DNA from: Bacteriovoracaceae bacterium
GTDB lineage: Bacteria > Bdellovibrionota > Bacteriovoracia > Bacteriovoracales > Bacteriovoracaceae
DNA length: 64,000 nt
Assembly (NCBI GenBank): GCA_023701435.1
Contig: JAMPXB010000016.1
Coordinates: 1 to 64,000 of the forward strand
Direction of reading: 5' to 3'
The notes under the pieces were generated by a model. It was not told where the DNA came from. It ran no database searches and was given only the letters and a program-made list of their open reading frames with translations. Below, one piece after another: positions 7,435 to 15,498 of this stretch (position 1 is the first letter of the stretch; each line of letters opens with the position of its first letter). The position numbers and the translations under genes were made by a program.

Positions 7435-8298
7435 ATGTTTATTTTCATATTCTTTCTTTTTGTTACTGCTCTTCCAGTTGAGGCAAAAATTCTGGGAGAG
7501 AGTCTTGCCGTAAACCCTTACACCATTCCCGGAGATTCCGAAATGAATCACCTCACATTACCCGGGGTGCGTTTTCATGAGGCCAATGATTATTTTGGGG
7601 AAACAGATAAATTAGTTTCTGGAGTAGGTAGCTTATCAGTGATGGAGGTATGGAAGCACTATAGTACTTCGCTCAGTCTCAAGGGGCGCTTCATCCAACC
7701 CATCCTACAAACTCGCAATGATCAACCACTTCTGACTGAAAAAATCGGGGTCTATGCCGATAGTCTGGAAACTTTTTGGAATAATTCGATCACTTTCTAT
7801 TCTAGAAACAGTATTGGTTGGAAATTTAATTTTGGTTTCGGTTATACGGATGTAGGTAACCACGGCCTGGTCAATATCTATCGACAGATTCATGATGTAG
7901 TCGATTCACCGATCCAGGACAAGCTCTTTGGAAAAAAACTGAATCAACATTTCATGACCAGCAGTTTTGGCTTAAATGTCATTTTTCCTATTATGGATAG
8001 GGTAAACTTTCTTATTGGAAGTTCGGTTTATAATTCCCCCATGCTTTATGAAAATTCTTATGAAACTTCTTTAATTGTTAGCCCTGCAAAATCCTTCGCG
8101 ATATCCATGAAATACATGTACATCGACCAAAAAAGAAGTGAGTGGTGGTACTTAAAACCTGATAGACAGCAGTTTATTTTGGCCATTAGGGCCTTCTCTG
8201 TCTGGACACCCTCACTGTTGTTTGTCTCTTCTTATGTGAAAAAAGATGACTACGGTCAGTTTTATTTGAGTCCCATCTCTTTTACCTTCCCGTTCTAA
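7435..8298 (+). CDS. Probable outer-membrane beta-barrel protein, third gene of the YeeE operon
   Basis: ATG 7435 is preferred to the TTG at 7417 because AGGAAG lies just before it and the signal peptide (FIFIFFLFVTALPVEAKIL) then begins directly. The 287-residue protein has alternating hydrophobic/polar strands and ends in ...SFTFPF, an aromatic C-terminus used by barrel proteins for outer-membrane insertion. No family is recognised. Its position after the sulfur-transporter genes suggests it could help the same compound cross the outer membrane, which is inference. Confidence 0.6.
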   Translation: MFIFIFFLFVTALPVEAKILGESLAVNPYTIPGDSEMNHLTLPGVRFHEANDYFGETDKLVSGVGSLSVMEVWKHYSTSLSLKGRFIQPILQTRNDQPLLTEKIGVYADSLETFWNNSITFYSRNSIGWKFNFGFGYTDVGNHGLVNIYRQIHDVVDSPIQDKLFGKKLNQHFMTSSFGLNVIFPIMDRVNFLIGSSVYNSPMLYENSYETSLIVSPAKSFAISMKYMYIDQKRSEWWYLKPDRQQFILAIRAFSVWTPSLLFVSSYVKKDDYGQFYLSPISFTFPF

Positions 8299-8387
8299 CT
8301 CATAGAGTCCTTTCATTCTTTAGATAAATTTAAATCAACATCTACTTTCTTAAAATGCTACTAGGCACCTAAGCAAGGTAGGGGAGC

Positions 8388-10205
8388 ATGATTAAAAACT
8401 TATTTAACCTCGATTTACGTTCTTTAGCATTGGCAAGAGTCTTAATAGGAATTCTCACTTTTTTTGACATCTACAGGAGGATTCCAGAACTCGATACATT
8501 TTTTACGGATGCCGGAATCCTGCCTCGTTGGATTTTTCTCCAGCAATATGAATTAAATTACAGCATGACTTTACTTTCGCTTAATGGTTCCTATTCCTTT
8601 GCCTTATTTGTCGCGATCATGGGAATGCTCGCTTCTGTAACCTTTGCCCTCGGTTGGAGAACACGGCTTTCAAATTTCATTGTCTGGATTACTATTTTTT
8701 CTTTCCAGAACCGCTTCCCTGAAGCCGCTACGACAGGAGGGGATTTACTGATTAAGATTTTCCTCTTTTGGTCACTCTTTCTACCTATGAGTGCTCGTTA
8801 TTCCATTGATCGAGCAGTTAATGAAACCCATCTTCCGAATAACGAATACAAAAGCGTCTTCACGGCGGCCTGGATTATTCAAGTTTTCCTTCTGTATTTC
8901 ATGACCTTCCTCTACAAGTGGGCACCGGTCTATCATACAACCTTTGACGCTGTTTATTTCATGCTGCAACTTGATCATTTCACGACTCCGGTTGGAACAT
9001 GGTTGGGTCAGTATCTGGCGGTAACACGATTTTTAACTTTTGCAGCTTATGCTCTGGAGATAATCGGACCCATAATGCTTCTTATCCCTTTTAGGAGAGA
9101 TCTTTTTAGGGGTGCCGCTGTCGTTTCATTTTGGTTATTTCATTTGGGGATTGGCCTGACACTTCATTTAGGAAATTTCGTGCCTATTTGCCTCATCATT
9201 TGGGTGGGTCTCATTCCTACTGCCTGGTGGAATTATCTTGGAGAGAAGTTAAAAGTTAGTTCGGTGGCGATGAAAACTCTCTACTACGATGGTCAGTCTG
9301 AATTGGCTCGAAAGCTAGGACTGATTGCCAAAGAGCTTCTATTACTGGACTCAGTCAAAGTATTGTCTTCCCAGTTAAATCCTCAAGTGCAGGGATTTTT
9401 CACACCAGGTAAGGGCTTTGTTTTACAGGATGATGGAAGTAAAATTATAACGAACCATTCAGTCCTGTATCAATTGCTTCTTTCTTCCAGAATTTTGCCA
9501 TTACGAGTACTTGGTAAAATTGCTAATTCTGAAATCAGTTTATCTTTAAGTGACGCGAAAGAGACTGGTGAAGTCATTATGTTTTCAGATAAACCGGTTG
9601 ATTCTAAAGCATCGGATAGCTCTTCACAGAGTATAAAAAAACTATGCAGCCTCCTCATTGAAATCATTGGCTTTGATAAAGTTAAAATTAAACTTAATAA
9701 ATTTGAACGATTCATGGGGGGATTCTTACTTATATTGGTTATTGGATGGAATATTGAAGGCTATGTGAAGGATAGAAAGTGGTCGATAGGATCCCCATTT
9801 GATGAAATAATGTTTGCCCTGAATCTAAGCCAGGGATGGGCGATGTTTGCTCCCCATCCTCAAAGAGTCGACGGCTGGTGGGTGATGGATGGAACATTAA
9901 AAAACGGAAAGAAATGGGATGCCTTTAACAATAAGGCGGTTTCATTCGAGCGGCCCGGTGACATGTATGATACCTATGCGACGGATAACTGGAGAAAGTT
10001 TCTAGATAATATTCAGGGCAGCAGGAATATGTCTTATTTCAATTTACTTGGTAATCATATCTGCCGAAGATGGAACTCCCTCAACCCTGGAGAAAGGTCC
10101 TTGAAGTCCTTTAAAATGTATTTCATGAGGGAGTTTACCAGCGGTCCAACTGAGCCTCAATCGCCTGTAGAAAAAGTCCAGCTAGTGAAACAGACCTGCC
10201 TTTAA
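8388..10205 (+). CDS. Three-part HTTM / degenerate DCC / 'MFAPHP' fusion membrane protein
   Basis: Residues about 1-290 form an HTTM (vitamin-K-carboxylase-like) membrane domain with the family motif 'TTGGDLLIKIFLFWSLFLP'. Residues about 296-385 align with DCC1-like thiol-disulfide proteins ('LYYDG...VLSSQLNP...DDGSKI'), but the C-x-x-C is replaced by S-E-L-A. Residues about 440-605 contain a membrane segment, 'GWAMFAPHP' (483-491) and 'RRWNS', matching the separate partner proteins at 13461 and 14967. It has a good ribosome binding site (GGGGAGC). The three modules occur as separate genes elsewhere in the window. Function is unknown. Confidence 0.82.
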   Translation: MIKNLFNLDLRSLALARVLIGILTFFDIYRRIPELDTFFTDAGILPRWIFLQQYELNYSMTLLSLNGSYSFALFVAIMGMLASVTFALGWRTRLSNFIVWITIFSFQNRFPEAATTGGDLLIKIFLFWSLFLPMSARYSIDRAVNETHLPNNEYKSVFTAAWIIQVFLLYFMTFLYKWAPVYHTTFDAVYFMLQLDHFTTPVGTWLGQYLAVTRFLTFAAYALEIIGPIMLLIPFRRDLFRGAAVVSFWLFHLGIGLTLHLGNFVPICLIIWVGLIPTAWWNYLGEKLKVSSVAMKTLYYDGQSELARKLGLIAKELLLLDSVKVLSSQLNPQVQGFFTPGKGFVLQDDGSKIITNHSVLYQLLLSSRILPLRVLGKIANSEISLSLSDAKETGEVIMFSDKPVDSKASDSSSQSIKKLCSLLIEIIGFDKVKIKLNKFERFMGGFLLILVIGWNIEGYVKDRKWSIGSPFDEIMFALNLSQGWAMFAPHPQRVDGWWVMDGTLKNGKKWDAFNNKAVSFERPGDMYDTYATDNWRKFLDNIQGSRNMSYFNLLGNHICRRWNSLNPGERSLKSFKMYFMREFTSGPTEPQSPVEKVQLVKQTCL

Positions 10206-10239
10206 TATCAGACTCGATAACTATTCAAATTTACTTATC

Positions 10240-10268
10240 AAAAAGGAACAGAAATTCTGTTCCTTTTT
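10240..10268 (+). terminator. Intrinsic terminator after the HTTM fusion gene
   Basis: AGGAACAG and CTGTTCCT form a stem around AAATT, flanked by A5 upstream and T5 downstream, so the structure could terminate in either direction. It ends transcription of the fusion gene before the trpS promoter. Confidence 0.85.
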
Positions 10269-10302
10269 GATCTTTTGACTTCACTGGCCATGTTCCTGAT
10301 CG

Positions 10303-10308
10303 TATAAT
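10303..10308 (+). promoter_or_regulatory. -10 box of trpS implying a leaderless mRNA
   Basis: A perfect TATAAT ends 7 bp before the trpS ATG and no Shine-Dalgarno lies between, so transcription should begin at or next to the start codon. A TTGACT at 10275-10280 is 22 bp upstream, farther than the ideal -35 distance. Confidence 0.55.
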
Positions 10309-10315
10309 TCATCCT

Positions 10316-11308
10316 ATGAAAAAAACAATTTTGAGCGGCAGTACAGTTACAGGAAATTTAACTTTAGGTAATTATATTGGGGCCATCAATAATTGGACTA
10401 AGCTTCAAAATGACTATGATTGCCTCTATTTTCTGGCCGATCTTCATGCCCTAACTGTTTATCAAGATCCTAAAATTTTAAGAGAAAGATGTTACAGCTT
10501 TTTTGCCCAATATCTGGCCTTGGGATTAGATCCTCAAAAAAATATCATTTTCGTACAATCCCAAGTGCATCAGCATACGGAACTCTCATGGATTCTAAGT
10601 TCATTGACTCCTATGGGGTATTTGAATCGCATGACTCAGTTTAAGGAAAAAGCTGAGAAGCATTCAAAAAACATTAATACCGCTTTATATACTTATCCCG
10701 TCCTGATGGCGGCCGATATTCTTCTTTATCAAGCAGACTTAGTTCCAGTTGGTGAGGACCAAAGACAGCATTTAGAGCTCACTCGCGATATCGTAGGCTT
10801 TTTTGAAAACCGTTACGGTGAAGGCATTCTCAAAATGCCTGAAGCCTATGTTGGTAAGATGGGGGCCAGAATCATGTCACTTCAGGACCCTGAGAAAAAA
10901 ATGTCGAAATCAGATGAGAACGAAAAAAACTTCGTCTCAATCATCGACGATGCCAAACAAATAGAGAAGAAGATCAAAGGCGCCACAACTGATTCAGGCA
11001 CTGATATTAAGTTCGATCCTGAAAACAAGGCTGGTCTATCTAATCTCATGACCATCTATTCTGTTCTTAGCGGAAAAACGACGGAGCAAATTGAAATAGA
11101 TTACGAAGGGAAGATGTACGGTCACCTAAAAGTAGATCTGGCCGATCTGGTCGTTCAAACTCTTAAACCGGTTCGTGAAAAGTATGATGATCTCATGAAG
11201 AATAAGGATTATCTGGATCAACTCATGAAGTCTGGAGCGGAGCGTGCTGAGGCCCGTGCGATGCCTACGCTTGAAAAGGTGTACAAAGCAGTCGGATTAT
11301 TACGTTAA
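10316..11308 (+). CDS. trpS: Tryptophan-tRNA ligase
   Basis: This 330-residue class I aminoacyl-tRNA synthetase charges tRNA(Trp). It has the HIGH-equivalent 'TVTGNLTLGNYIGAI' at residues 9-23, the tryptophan-pocket sequence 'DQRQHLELTRDI' and the KMSKS loop 'KKMSKSDEN'. Length matches bacterial TrpRS. It stands alone between a terminator and a long intergenic region, with a -10 box placed for leaderless transcription. Confidence 0.97.
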   Translation: MKKTILSGSTVTGNLTLGNYIGAINNWTKLQNDYDCLYFLADLHALTVYQDPKILRERCYSFFAQYLALGLDPQKNIIFVQSQVHQHTELSWILSSLTPMGYLNRMTQFKEKAEKHSKNINTALYTYPVLMAADILLYQADLVPVGEDQRQHLELTRDIVGFFENRYGEGILKMPEAYVGKMGARIMSLQDPEKKMSKSDENEKNFVSIIDDAKQIEKKIKGATTDSGTDIKFDPENKAGLSNLMTIYSVLSGKTTEQIEIDYEGKMYGHLKVDLADLVVQTLKPVREKYDDLMKNKDYLDQLMKSGAERAEARAMPTLEKVYKAVGLLR

Positions 11309-11603
11309 AAAGTCCTTCAGGAAAAATTTATCCATCAATTTATCTGCGTTAATTGTTGGTTAACACATTTTGTGTTCACATAGCAGTGACGTCTTGTGCG
11401 CCGACAACTCTTTAGTTTGTTTTTCAAGATTTTATGATCCTATAGCGACTAATAAAATTTCATATTGATGTTATTTTTTAATTCATCCATTCATGAATAA
11501 GAAGGGTCGGGAATCTCTTTAGAAAATCTTATCATGACGACAATTCACTCATCAAAGTAGTTTCCTACCACCAGTAACTATTAACCTACAAAAGGTGGAG
11601 AAA

Positions 11604-12476
11604 ATGAAGTTGAAAAAAAATGTTAGCTTACTTTTAGTTTGTTCTGTGTTTATGACATCAACTGTCCCTCATAATGCTTTCGCATACACAATGAGCGACT
11701 ACAAGAGTGAGACTCGCGTTTCTGAGCAAGGTTTGGCAGAAGCTTTCAATAAGTTTCGCTATGACATGACAGTTGAATGGGATCAGCAAGATCCATATTT
11801 TAGAGATCATGCACAAAAAGAACTCGAAAATTCATTAGAAGCTTTGCGAGCACAAGGTGTAACGGAGTCTCAAATCCTCGCCTATATGCAAAAGAATATC
11901 TTAGATGGCAATGCCAGAAAAGATTATCAGCGTTTATTGTCAGCTCTTGAAACACAGAATTTGAGTGCTGAAGAAGCTTCTCAAGTTGCCATGAACTACA
12001 TGGAAAAAAATTATCAGCAAGGTGTTGGCTTCCAAGGCGGTGGCGGTAGAGTAACCAATCGTAGAGCTATGATTATTGCGGGGATCATTATCGTGGGTAT
12101 AATCACATATTTGATCATCCGTCACCACCGTGACAATGATGATTCAGATTCATCTTCAACAGGTGATAATGGTAACAATGGTAACAACGCCAATAATGCT
12201 AACAACGCCAATAATGCTAACAACGCCAATAATGCTAACAACGCCAATAATGCTAACAACGCCAATAATGCTAATAACGCCAATAATGCCAACAACAGCA
12301 ACAATGGTAACAACAGCAACAATGGCAACAATGGTAATAATGGTAATAATGGTAATAATGGTAATAATGGTAACAACGGCAACAACGGCAACAACGGAAA
12401 TAGCAACGGAAACAATGGTAACAACGGAAACAGTGGTAGCACTGGCGGAGGTTTCTGTTTAGGCTTCTCTTGCTAA
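11604..12476 (+). CDS. Exported or membrane-anchored Asn-rich repeat protein
   Basis: ATG 11604 follows AAAGGTGGAG. The GTG at 11595 lies within that ribosome binding site and is rejected. The 290-residue protein has a signal peptide (to NAFAYT), a helical domain (about 27-140) shared with the downstream paralogue, and a membrane segment ('MIIAGIIIVGIITYLII', about 154-170). This is followed by a tail of N-N-A then N-N-G triplets ending in a Gly/Cys tip (GGGFCLGFSC). The tail probably projects outside the membrane as a flexible linker; the two terminal cysteines could be attachment points. The region upstream (11309-11603) holds an AACACA/TGTGTT hairpin at 11362-11376 and nothing else evident. 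Function is unknown. Confidence 0.7.
   Translation: MKLKKNVSLLLVCSVFMTSTVPHNAFAYTMSDYKSETRVSEQGLAEAFNKFRYDMTVEWDQQDPYFRDHAQKELENSLEALRAQGVTESQILAYMQKNILDGNARKDYQRLLSALETQNLSAEEASQVAMNYMEKNYQQGVGFQGGGGRVTNRRAMIIAGIIIVGIITYLIIRHHRDNDDSDSSSTGDNGNNGNNANNANNANNANNANNANNANNANNANNANNANNANNSNNGNNSNNGNNGNNGNNGNNGNNGNNGNNGNNGNSNGNNGNNGNSGSTGGGFCLGFSC
12183..12290 (+). repeat. Tandem 18-bp repeats encoding N-N-A-N-N-A
   Basis: Five perfect copies of AACAACGCCAATAATGCT (12183-12272) and one variant copy (12273-12290) lie inside the Asn-rich gene. The unit is a multiple of three, so gain or loss of copies keeps the frame and changes only tail length. Near-identity at the DNA level implies recent expansion or gene conversion. 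Confidence 0.95.
12333..12395 (+). repeat. Tandem 9-bp repeats encoding N-N-G
   Basis: Four perfect GGTAATAAT units (12333-12368) are followed by three GGY-AACAAC variants. They form the N-N-G part of the same Asn-rich tail and could also change length by slippage without shifting frame. Confidence 0.9.
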
Positions 12477-12505
12477 TTTTCTTATTGAATTGATTTGTTA
12501 GTACG

Positions 12506-12532
12506 GGCACCTCGAAAGAGGTGCCTTTTTTT
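12506..12532 (+). terminator. Intrinsic terminator of the Asn-repeat gene
   Basis: GGCACCTC-GAAA-GAGGTGCC is a perfect 8-bp stem with a stable GAAA tetraloop, followed by seven T residues. Confidence 0.95.
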
Positions 12533-12619
12533 AGTTAATCTTATAGTTGAGTAGGTTGATTAGTTTCCCAATCGTCGGTACCAATGATGGGTCTTAAAAA
12601 CCTCAGCAAAGGTACAGTC

Positions 12620-13306
12620 ATGAGAACCCTAATTGTGTTTGGACTCGCTCTACTGGAATTGTCACTCTGCCTGAATGTCTATTCCCACGAAAATGTTTCC
12701 CGTAAACAAATCATAGAAGTGATTGAGCGATTTCAGTTCCAGATAAAATCTGGTTCTGAGAAGCGAGATCCGTACTTCAGAGAAAAGGCTGAGAATGATT
12801 TGAGGCTTTCGTTGAACTCTCTAATAGCGCAAGGAGGTGGGATTGAGGATGTTATTGTCGTTTTATTAAAGGAGAGTCTGAGTGAGGAGATACGCACTGA
12901 TTTTATTCACTTATTAAAAAGGCTTATCACAGAAAGGGTGAATGAAGATCAAATGTTGGTTGAATTGAGTTTGTTTTTCAAAACATGGCCTGAAGCCCAC
13001 AAGAAGTTGGAGATTCAGCAAATCGTCGCAGGCGTAGTCATGGGTCTTGTGTATCAACAGTATCATTACGGAAATTTAAATTTCGACTCTTGGGTTGAAA
13101 CGATGATAGGTCAAACCAAGTGGGTAGAACCACAGGAAGCAGCACATACCGAGATAGCACTTACCGCGACAATCATGCCTCCTGGTTTTGAAGTGGCCGG
13201 GAGTTTAGGTGCTGTGATGACCCTCGTCCCTATGGAACAAATATCAACAGAAAAAGAAAAGATAACTCTGGTGCTAAATGGTCGATTCGACTTGAAGGCA
13301 AACTAG
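12620..13306 (+). CDS. Exported paralogue of the Asn-repeat protein's N-terminal domain
   Basis: The track starts at 12584, but ATG 12620 has AAAGG 8-12 bp upstream and begins a normal signal peptide (RTLIVFGLALLELSLCLNVYS). The mature part shares with the preceding protein the segment '(Q/R)DPYFR(D/E)xA...L..SL..L.AQG' and the later 'R.D(Y/F)..LL..L', so the two are tandem duplicates. It lacks the membrane segment and the Asn tail and instead has a different C-terminal half (about 100 residues). Function is unknown. Confidence 0.65.
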   Translation: MRTLIVFGLALLELSLCLNVYSHENVSRKQIIEVIERFQFQIKSGSEKRDPYFREKAENDLRLSLNSLIAQGGGIEDVIVVLLKESLSEEIRTDFIHLLKRLITERVNEDQMLVELSLFFKTWPEAHKKLEIQQIVAGVVMGLVYQQYHYGNLNFDSWVETMIGQTKWVEPQEAAHTEIALTATIMPPGFEVAGSLGAVMTLVPMEQISTEKEKITLVLNGRFDLKAN

Positions 13307-13460
13307 TATGTTGGAAGTTTAATAGCAAAGAAAGCTTTAGCTAATAATGAGTTCTCCTGAAGGGGCGTATCTGTATAGTTTTTTTTAAAAAATTATTCTA
13401 AGTTTGCACCCCTCGTTGGCCATTGTGGCTTCAATTCAAACTAACACTAAGGTTTTTACT

Positions 13461-13991
13461 ATGAGTAGAGCAAAGAAAATTCTCGTTAGTGGTTTCATCC
13501 TTTTTAATCTCTTAGCAATGGTGAGGGTTCATTTGCCTTTGGAGCAACCATTGTTGAAATCATTATACAGGCCAGTTGATTCTTATCTTAATTTTTTTAG
13601 TCTCTATCAGACTTGGACAATGTTCGCCCCTAATCCTTCCCGGGCCAACGTTTTCCTGACGGCGGAAGTGGAGTTTATGGATGGGACTAAAGATACATAC
13701 AAATTCCCGAAAGCTTCTGAATTGAATATGGAAGACAAATTTTCTTTCGGAGAGAGGTATCGGGTTATTTCGGATGTTATTCGAAAAGATATCAATAGCT
13801 TCCTGTGGGCGGATACTGCCAAGTTTGCCTTAAGGAAATTACGAGACTCTAATTATCACAAGATACCACTACGAGTGCATCTGGTTAGACATTGGAGCGA
13901 GATCCCTGATGTTAATTCAAAATTTATTCCGCATCTAACCAAAAGCAAAAGCTATGACAGTTATGAATTCTTCACCTATGAGGTACTTTAA
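13461..13991 (+). CDS. HTTM partner protein with MFAPNP motif, copy 1
   Basis: ATG 13461 follows AAGG and gives a 176-residue protein with one N-terminal membrane segment (VSGFILFNLLAMV). The rest should lie outside the membrane, with 'TWTMFAPNP' at 51-59, a beta-rich middle ('EVEFMDGTKDTYKF') and 'RHWSEIPDV' near the end. The track's start at 13404 lacks these signals. The same modules form the C-terminus of the fusion protein at 8388. Its stop overlaps the next HTTM start by one base (TAATG). It resembles the small proteins (DUF5819-like) often seen beside HTTM genes; function is unknown. Confidence 0.75.
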   Translation: MSRAKKILVSGFILFNLLAMVRVHLPLEQPLLKSLYRPVDSYLNFFSLYQTWTMFAPNPSRANVFLTAEVEFMDGTKDTYKFPKASELNMEDKFSFGERYRVISDVIRKDINSFLWADTAKFALRKLRDSNYHKIPLRVHLVRHWSEIPDVNSKFIPHLTKSKSYDSYEFFTYEVL

Positions 13992-14983
13992 TGAAGACTT
14001 TAAAAATGATGATAAATAAGTGGGATAATTTTTTCTTTGAAGAAAAGCCTACGGAAGGAATCGCTCTGTTCAGAATTGTCTGGGTAGGCCTTCTTTTGAT
14101 GTATTACTTTGCCGATATTGGAAATATTCAGGACTTTTATGGTCCGCATGCTCTGATTTCTCTGGATACCGTAAGAGAGCAGTTTCCGATGCTTCATGCC
14201 AATATCTTTCACATGTTTAATATAAGTTATGAATTTACCTATTTTGTTGTAACTGTTTATGGTCTTTCACTGGCCCTGGCACTCATTGGTTTATTTACTC
14301 GTCCAGCTTTGACCGTGGTCCTTCTTTGTATGACAAGCCTTCATCAGCGAAACATCTGGTTATTAAGCTCCTCTGAATTGTTAATGAGGACAATAACTCT
14401 CTTGCTCATCTTTTCTCCTTGCGGTCATTCTTTGTCTATTGATTCTTTTCTTGGGAATTTTTTTCCACGTTTTAAGAACAAGAGAACCTGGTCTGTGTGG
14501 GTGGTACGAATCATTCAGATTCAAGTTTCAGTCATCTATCTTTGGACCGTTTTTCATAAGTTAAAAGGGGCGACGTGGTTAGAGGGGACAGCGGTCTACT
14601 ACGCCACCCGGCTAGAAGACTTAACTAACTTCACTGTGCCTTACTTGATGAATTCCCTGATTTTTTTGAAAATAATGACATGGGGGACTTTGATCATTGA
14701 ATTCGCACTCGGCTTTTTTATATGGTTTAAGAAATGGAGAAAGTCAGTTCTCATTTTAGGTATCATTTTCCATCTAGGGATTCAGTATTTTATGAGCATC
14801 CCATTCTTTGAACTCTATTTGATAGCACTCCTGATAAATTTCTTTACGCCAGAAGAGTTAAAAGCATTTGCAGATAAGGGCGTGAATACGTTTATTCAAG
14901 GAATTCAAGAATCCACTCTTGGTACTGAGATCAAAGAAAAGATTGTTAGGACTTTGAGGGAAAATCATGAAACGGTTAAGTAA
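13991..14983 (+). CDS. HTTM-domain membrane protein, copy 1
   Basis: This 330-residue polytopic protein has the HTTM fold related to the membrane part of vitamin-K-dependent gamma-carboxylase. It shows 'EGIALFRIVWVGLLLMYY' at the start, 'SSSELLMRTITLLLIFSPC' in the middle and 'YLWTVFHKLKGATWLEGTAVYY' later. The last motif is closely shared with the 15499 copy. It is coupled to its partner upstream (1-bp overlap) and to the second partner downstream (17-bp overlap), so all four genes should be one transcript. The reaction, if any, is unknown. Confidence 0.85.
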   Translation: MKTLKMMINKWDNFFFEEKPTEGIALFRIVWVGLLLMYYFADIGNIQDFYGPHALISLDTVREQFPMLHANIFHMFNISYEFTYFVVTVYGLSLALALIGLFTRPALTVVLLCMTSLHQRNIWLLSSSELLMRTITLLLIFSPCGHSLSIDSFLGNFFPRFKNKRTWSVWVVRIIQIQVSVIYLWTVFHKLKGATWLEGTAVYYATRLEDLTNFTVPYLMNSLIFLKIMTWGTLIIEFALGFFIWFKKWRKSVLILGIIFHLGIQYFMSIPFFELYLIALLINFFTPEELKAFADKGVNTFIQGIQESTLGTEIKEKIVRTLRENHETVK

Positions 14984-15494
14984 GTGTTTTCTTAACATGC
15001 TTATCGTTTTGTATTTGGGAATAATCTATTTCTCTGGTGTTCCCGAAACAAATACCCTCAACACAAGGATTAAGAAACAGGCCTCAGCTGTAGCCTTGGG
15101 CATTGGCATCTGGCCCAGTTGGTCTATGTTCGCACCTAATCCTATTAGATTTGATTCAAAAAGCTTTGTCGAAGTGACCTATAAGAATGGAGTGATGAAG
15201 GAACATGATGTTGAAATCGAGCCTAAAGGGCCATTAGCGCCCTTTAGGAAAGCTCGCTGGATGAAGTACGCACAAGATAACCTGCGAAGTCCCAACCAAA
15301 AGGGATTATTGGATCCCGCTATCAGATATTTTCGAAATAAATACGACGATAAAGCAAATCCTATCGTCAGCATCAAAATCAAGAGAAAGTGGTCCGAAGT
15401 TCATCCTTTTTCGAATCACTCAATTCCTTCAATCTCTAAAACGCCTCGAATCGAGAAAAATGAAATACTTATTACTAAGACCATAGGGGAATAG
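14967..15494 (+). CDS. HTTM partner protein with MFAPNP motif, copy 2
   Basis: This 175-residue protein has one N-terminal membrane segment (MLIVLYLGIIYFSGV), 'SWSMFAPNP' at 51-59 (same position as in copy 1) and 'KRKWSEVHPF' near the end. GAGGGA lies 6 bp before its ATG, inside the end of the preceding HTTM gene. The second partner/HTTM pair arose by tandem duplication of the first, as gene order and motif positions are identical. Function is unknown. Confidence 0.75.
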   Translation: MKRLSKCFLNMLIVLYLGIIYFSGVPETNTLNTRIKKQASAVALGIGIWPSWSMFAPNPIRFDSKSFVEVTYKNGVMKEHDVEIEPKGPLAPFRKARWMKYAQDNLRSPNQKGLLDPAIRYFRNKYDDKANPIVSIKIKRKWSEVHPFSNHSIPSISKTPRIEKNEILITKTIGE

Positions 15495-15498
15495 GTTT

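Noticed and set aside
12183-12395. CRISPR-like array
   Set aside because: The repeats are contiguous 18-bp and 9-bp units without spacers and lie in frame inside an Asn-rich coding sequence; no cas genes are in the window.
12122-12442. 106-residue Leu/Pro-rich minus-strand ORF
   Set aside because: It is the antisense shadow of the Asn-codon repeats; its repetitive LLPLL/LLALL composition follows directly from the complementary codons and it has no ribosome binding site.
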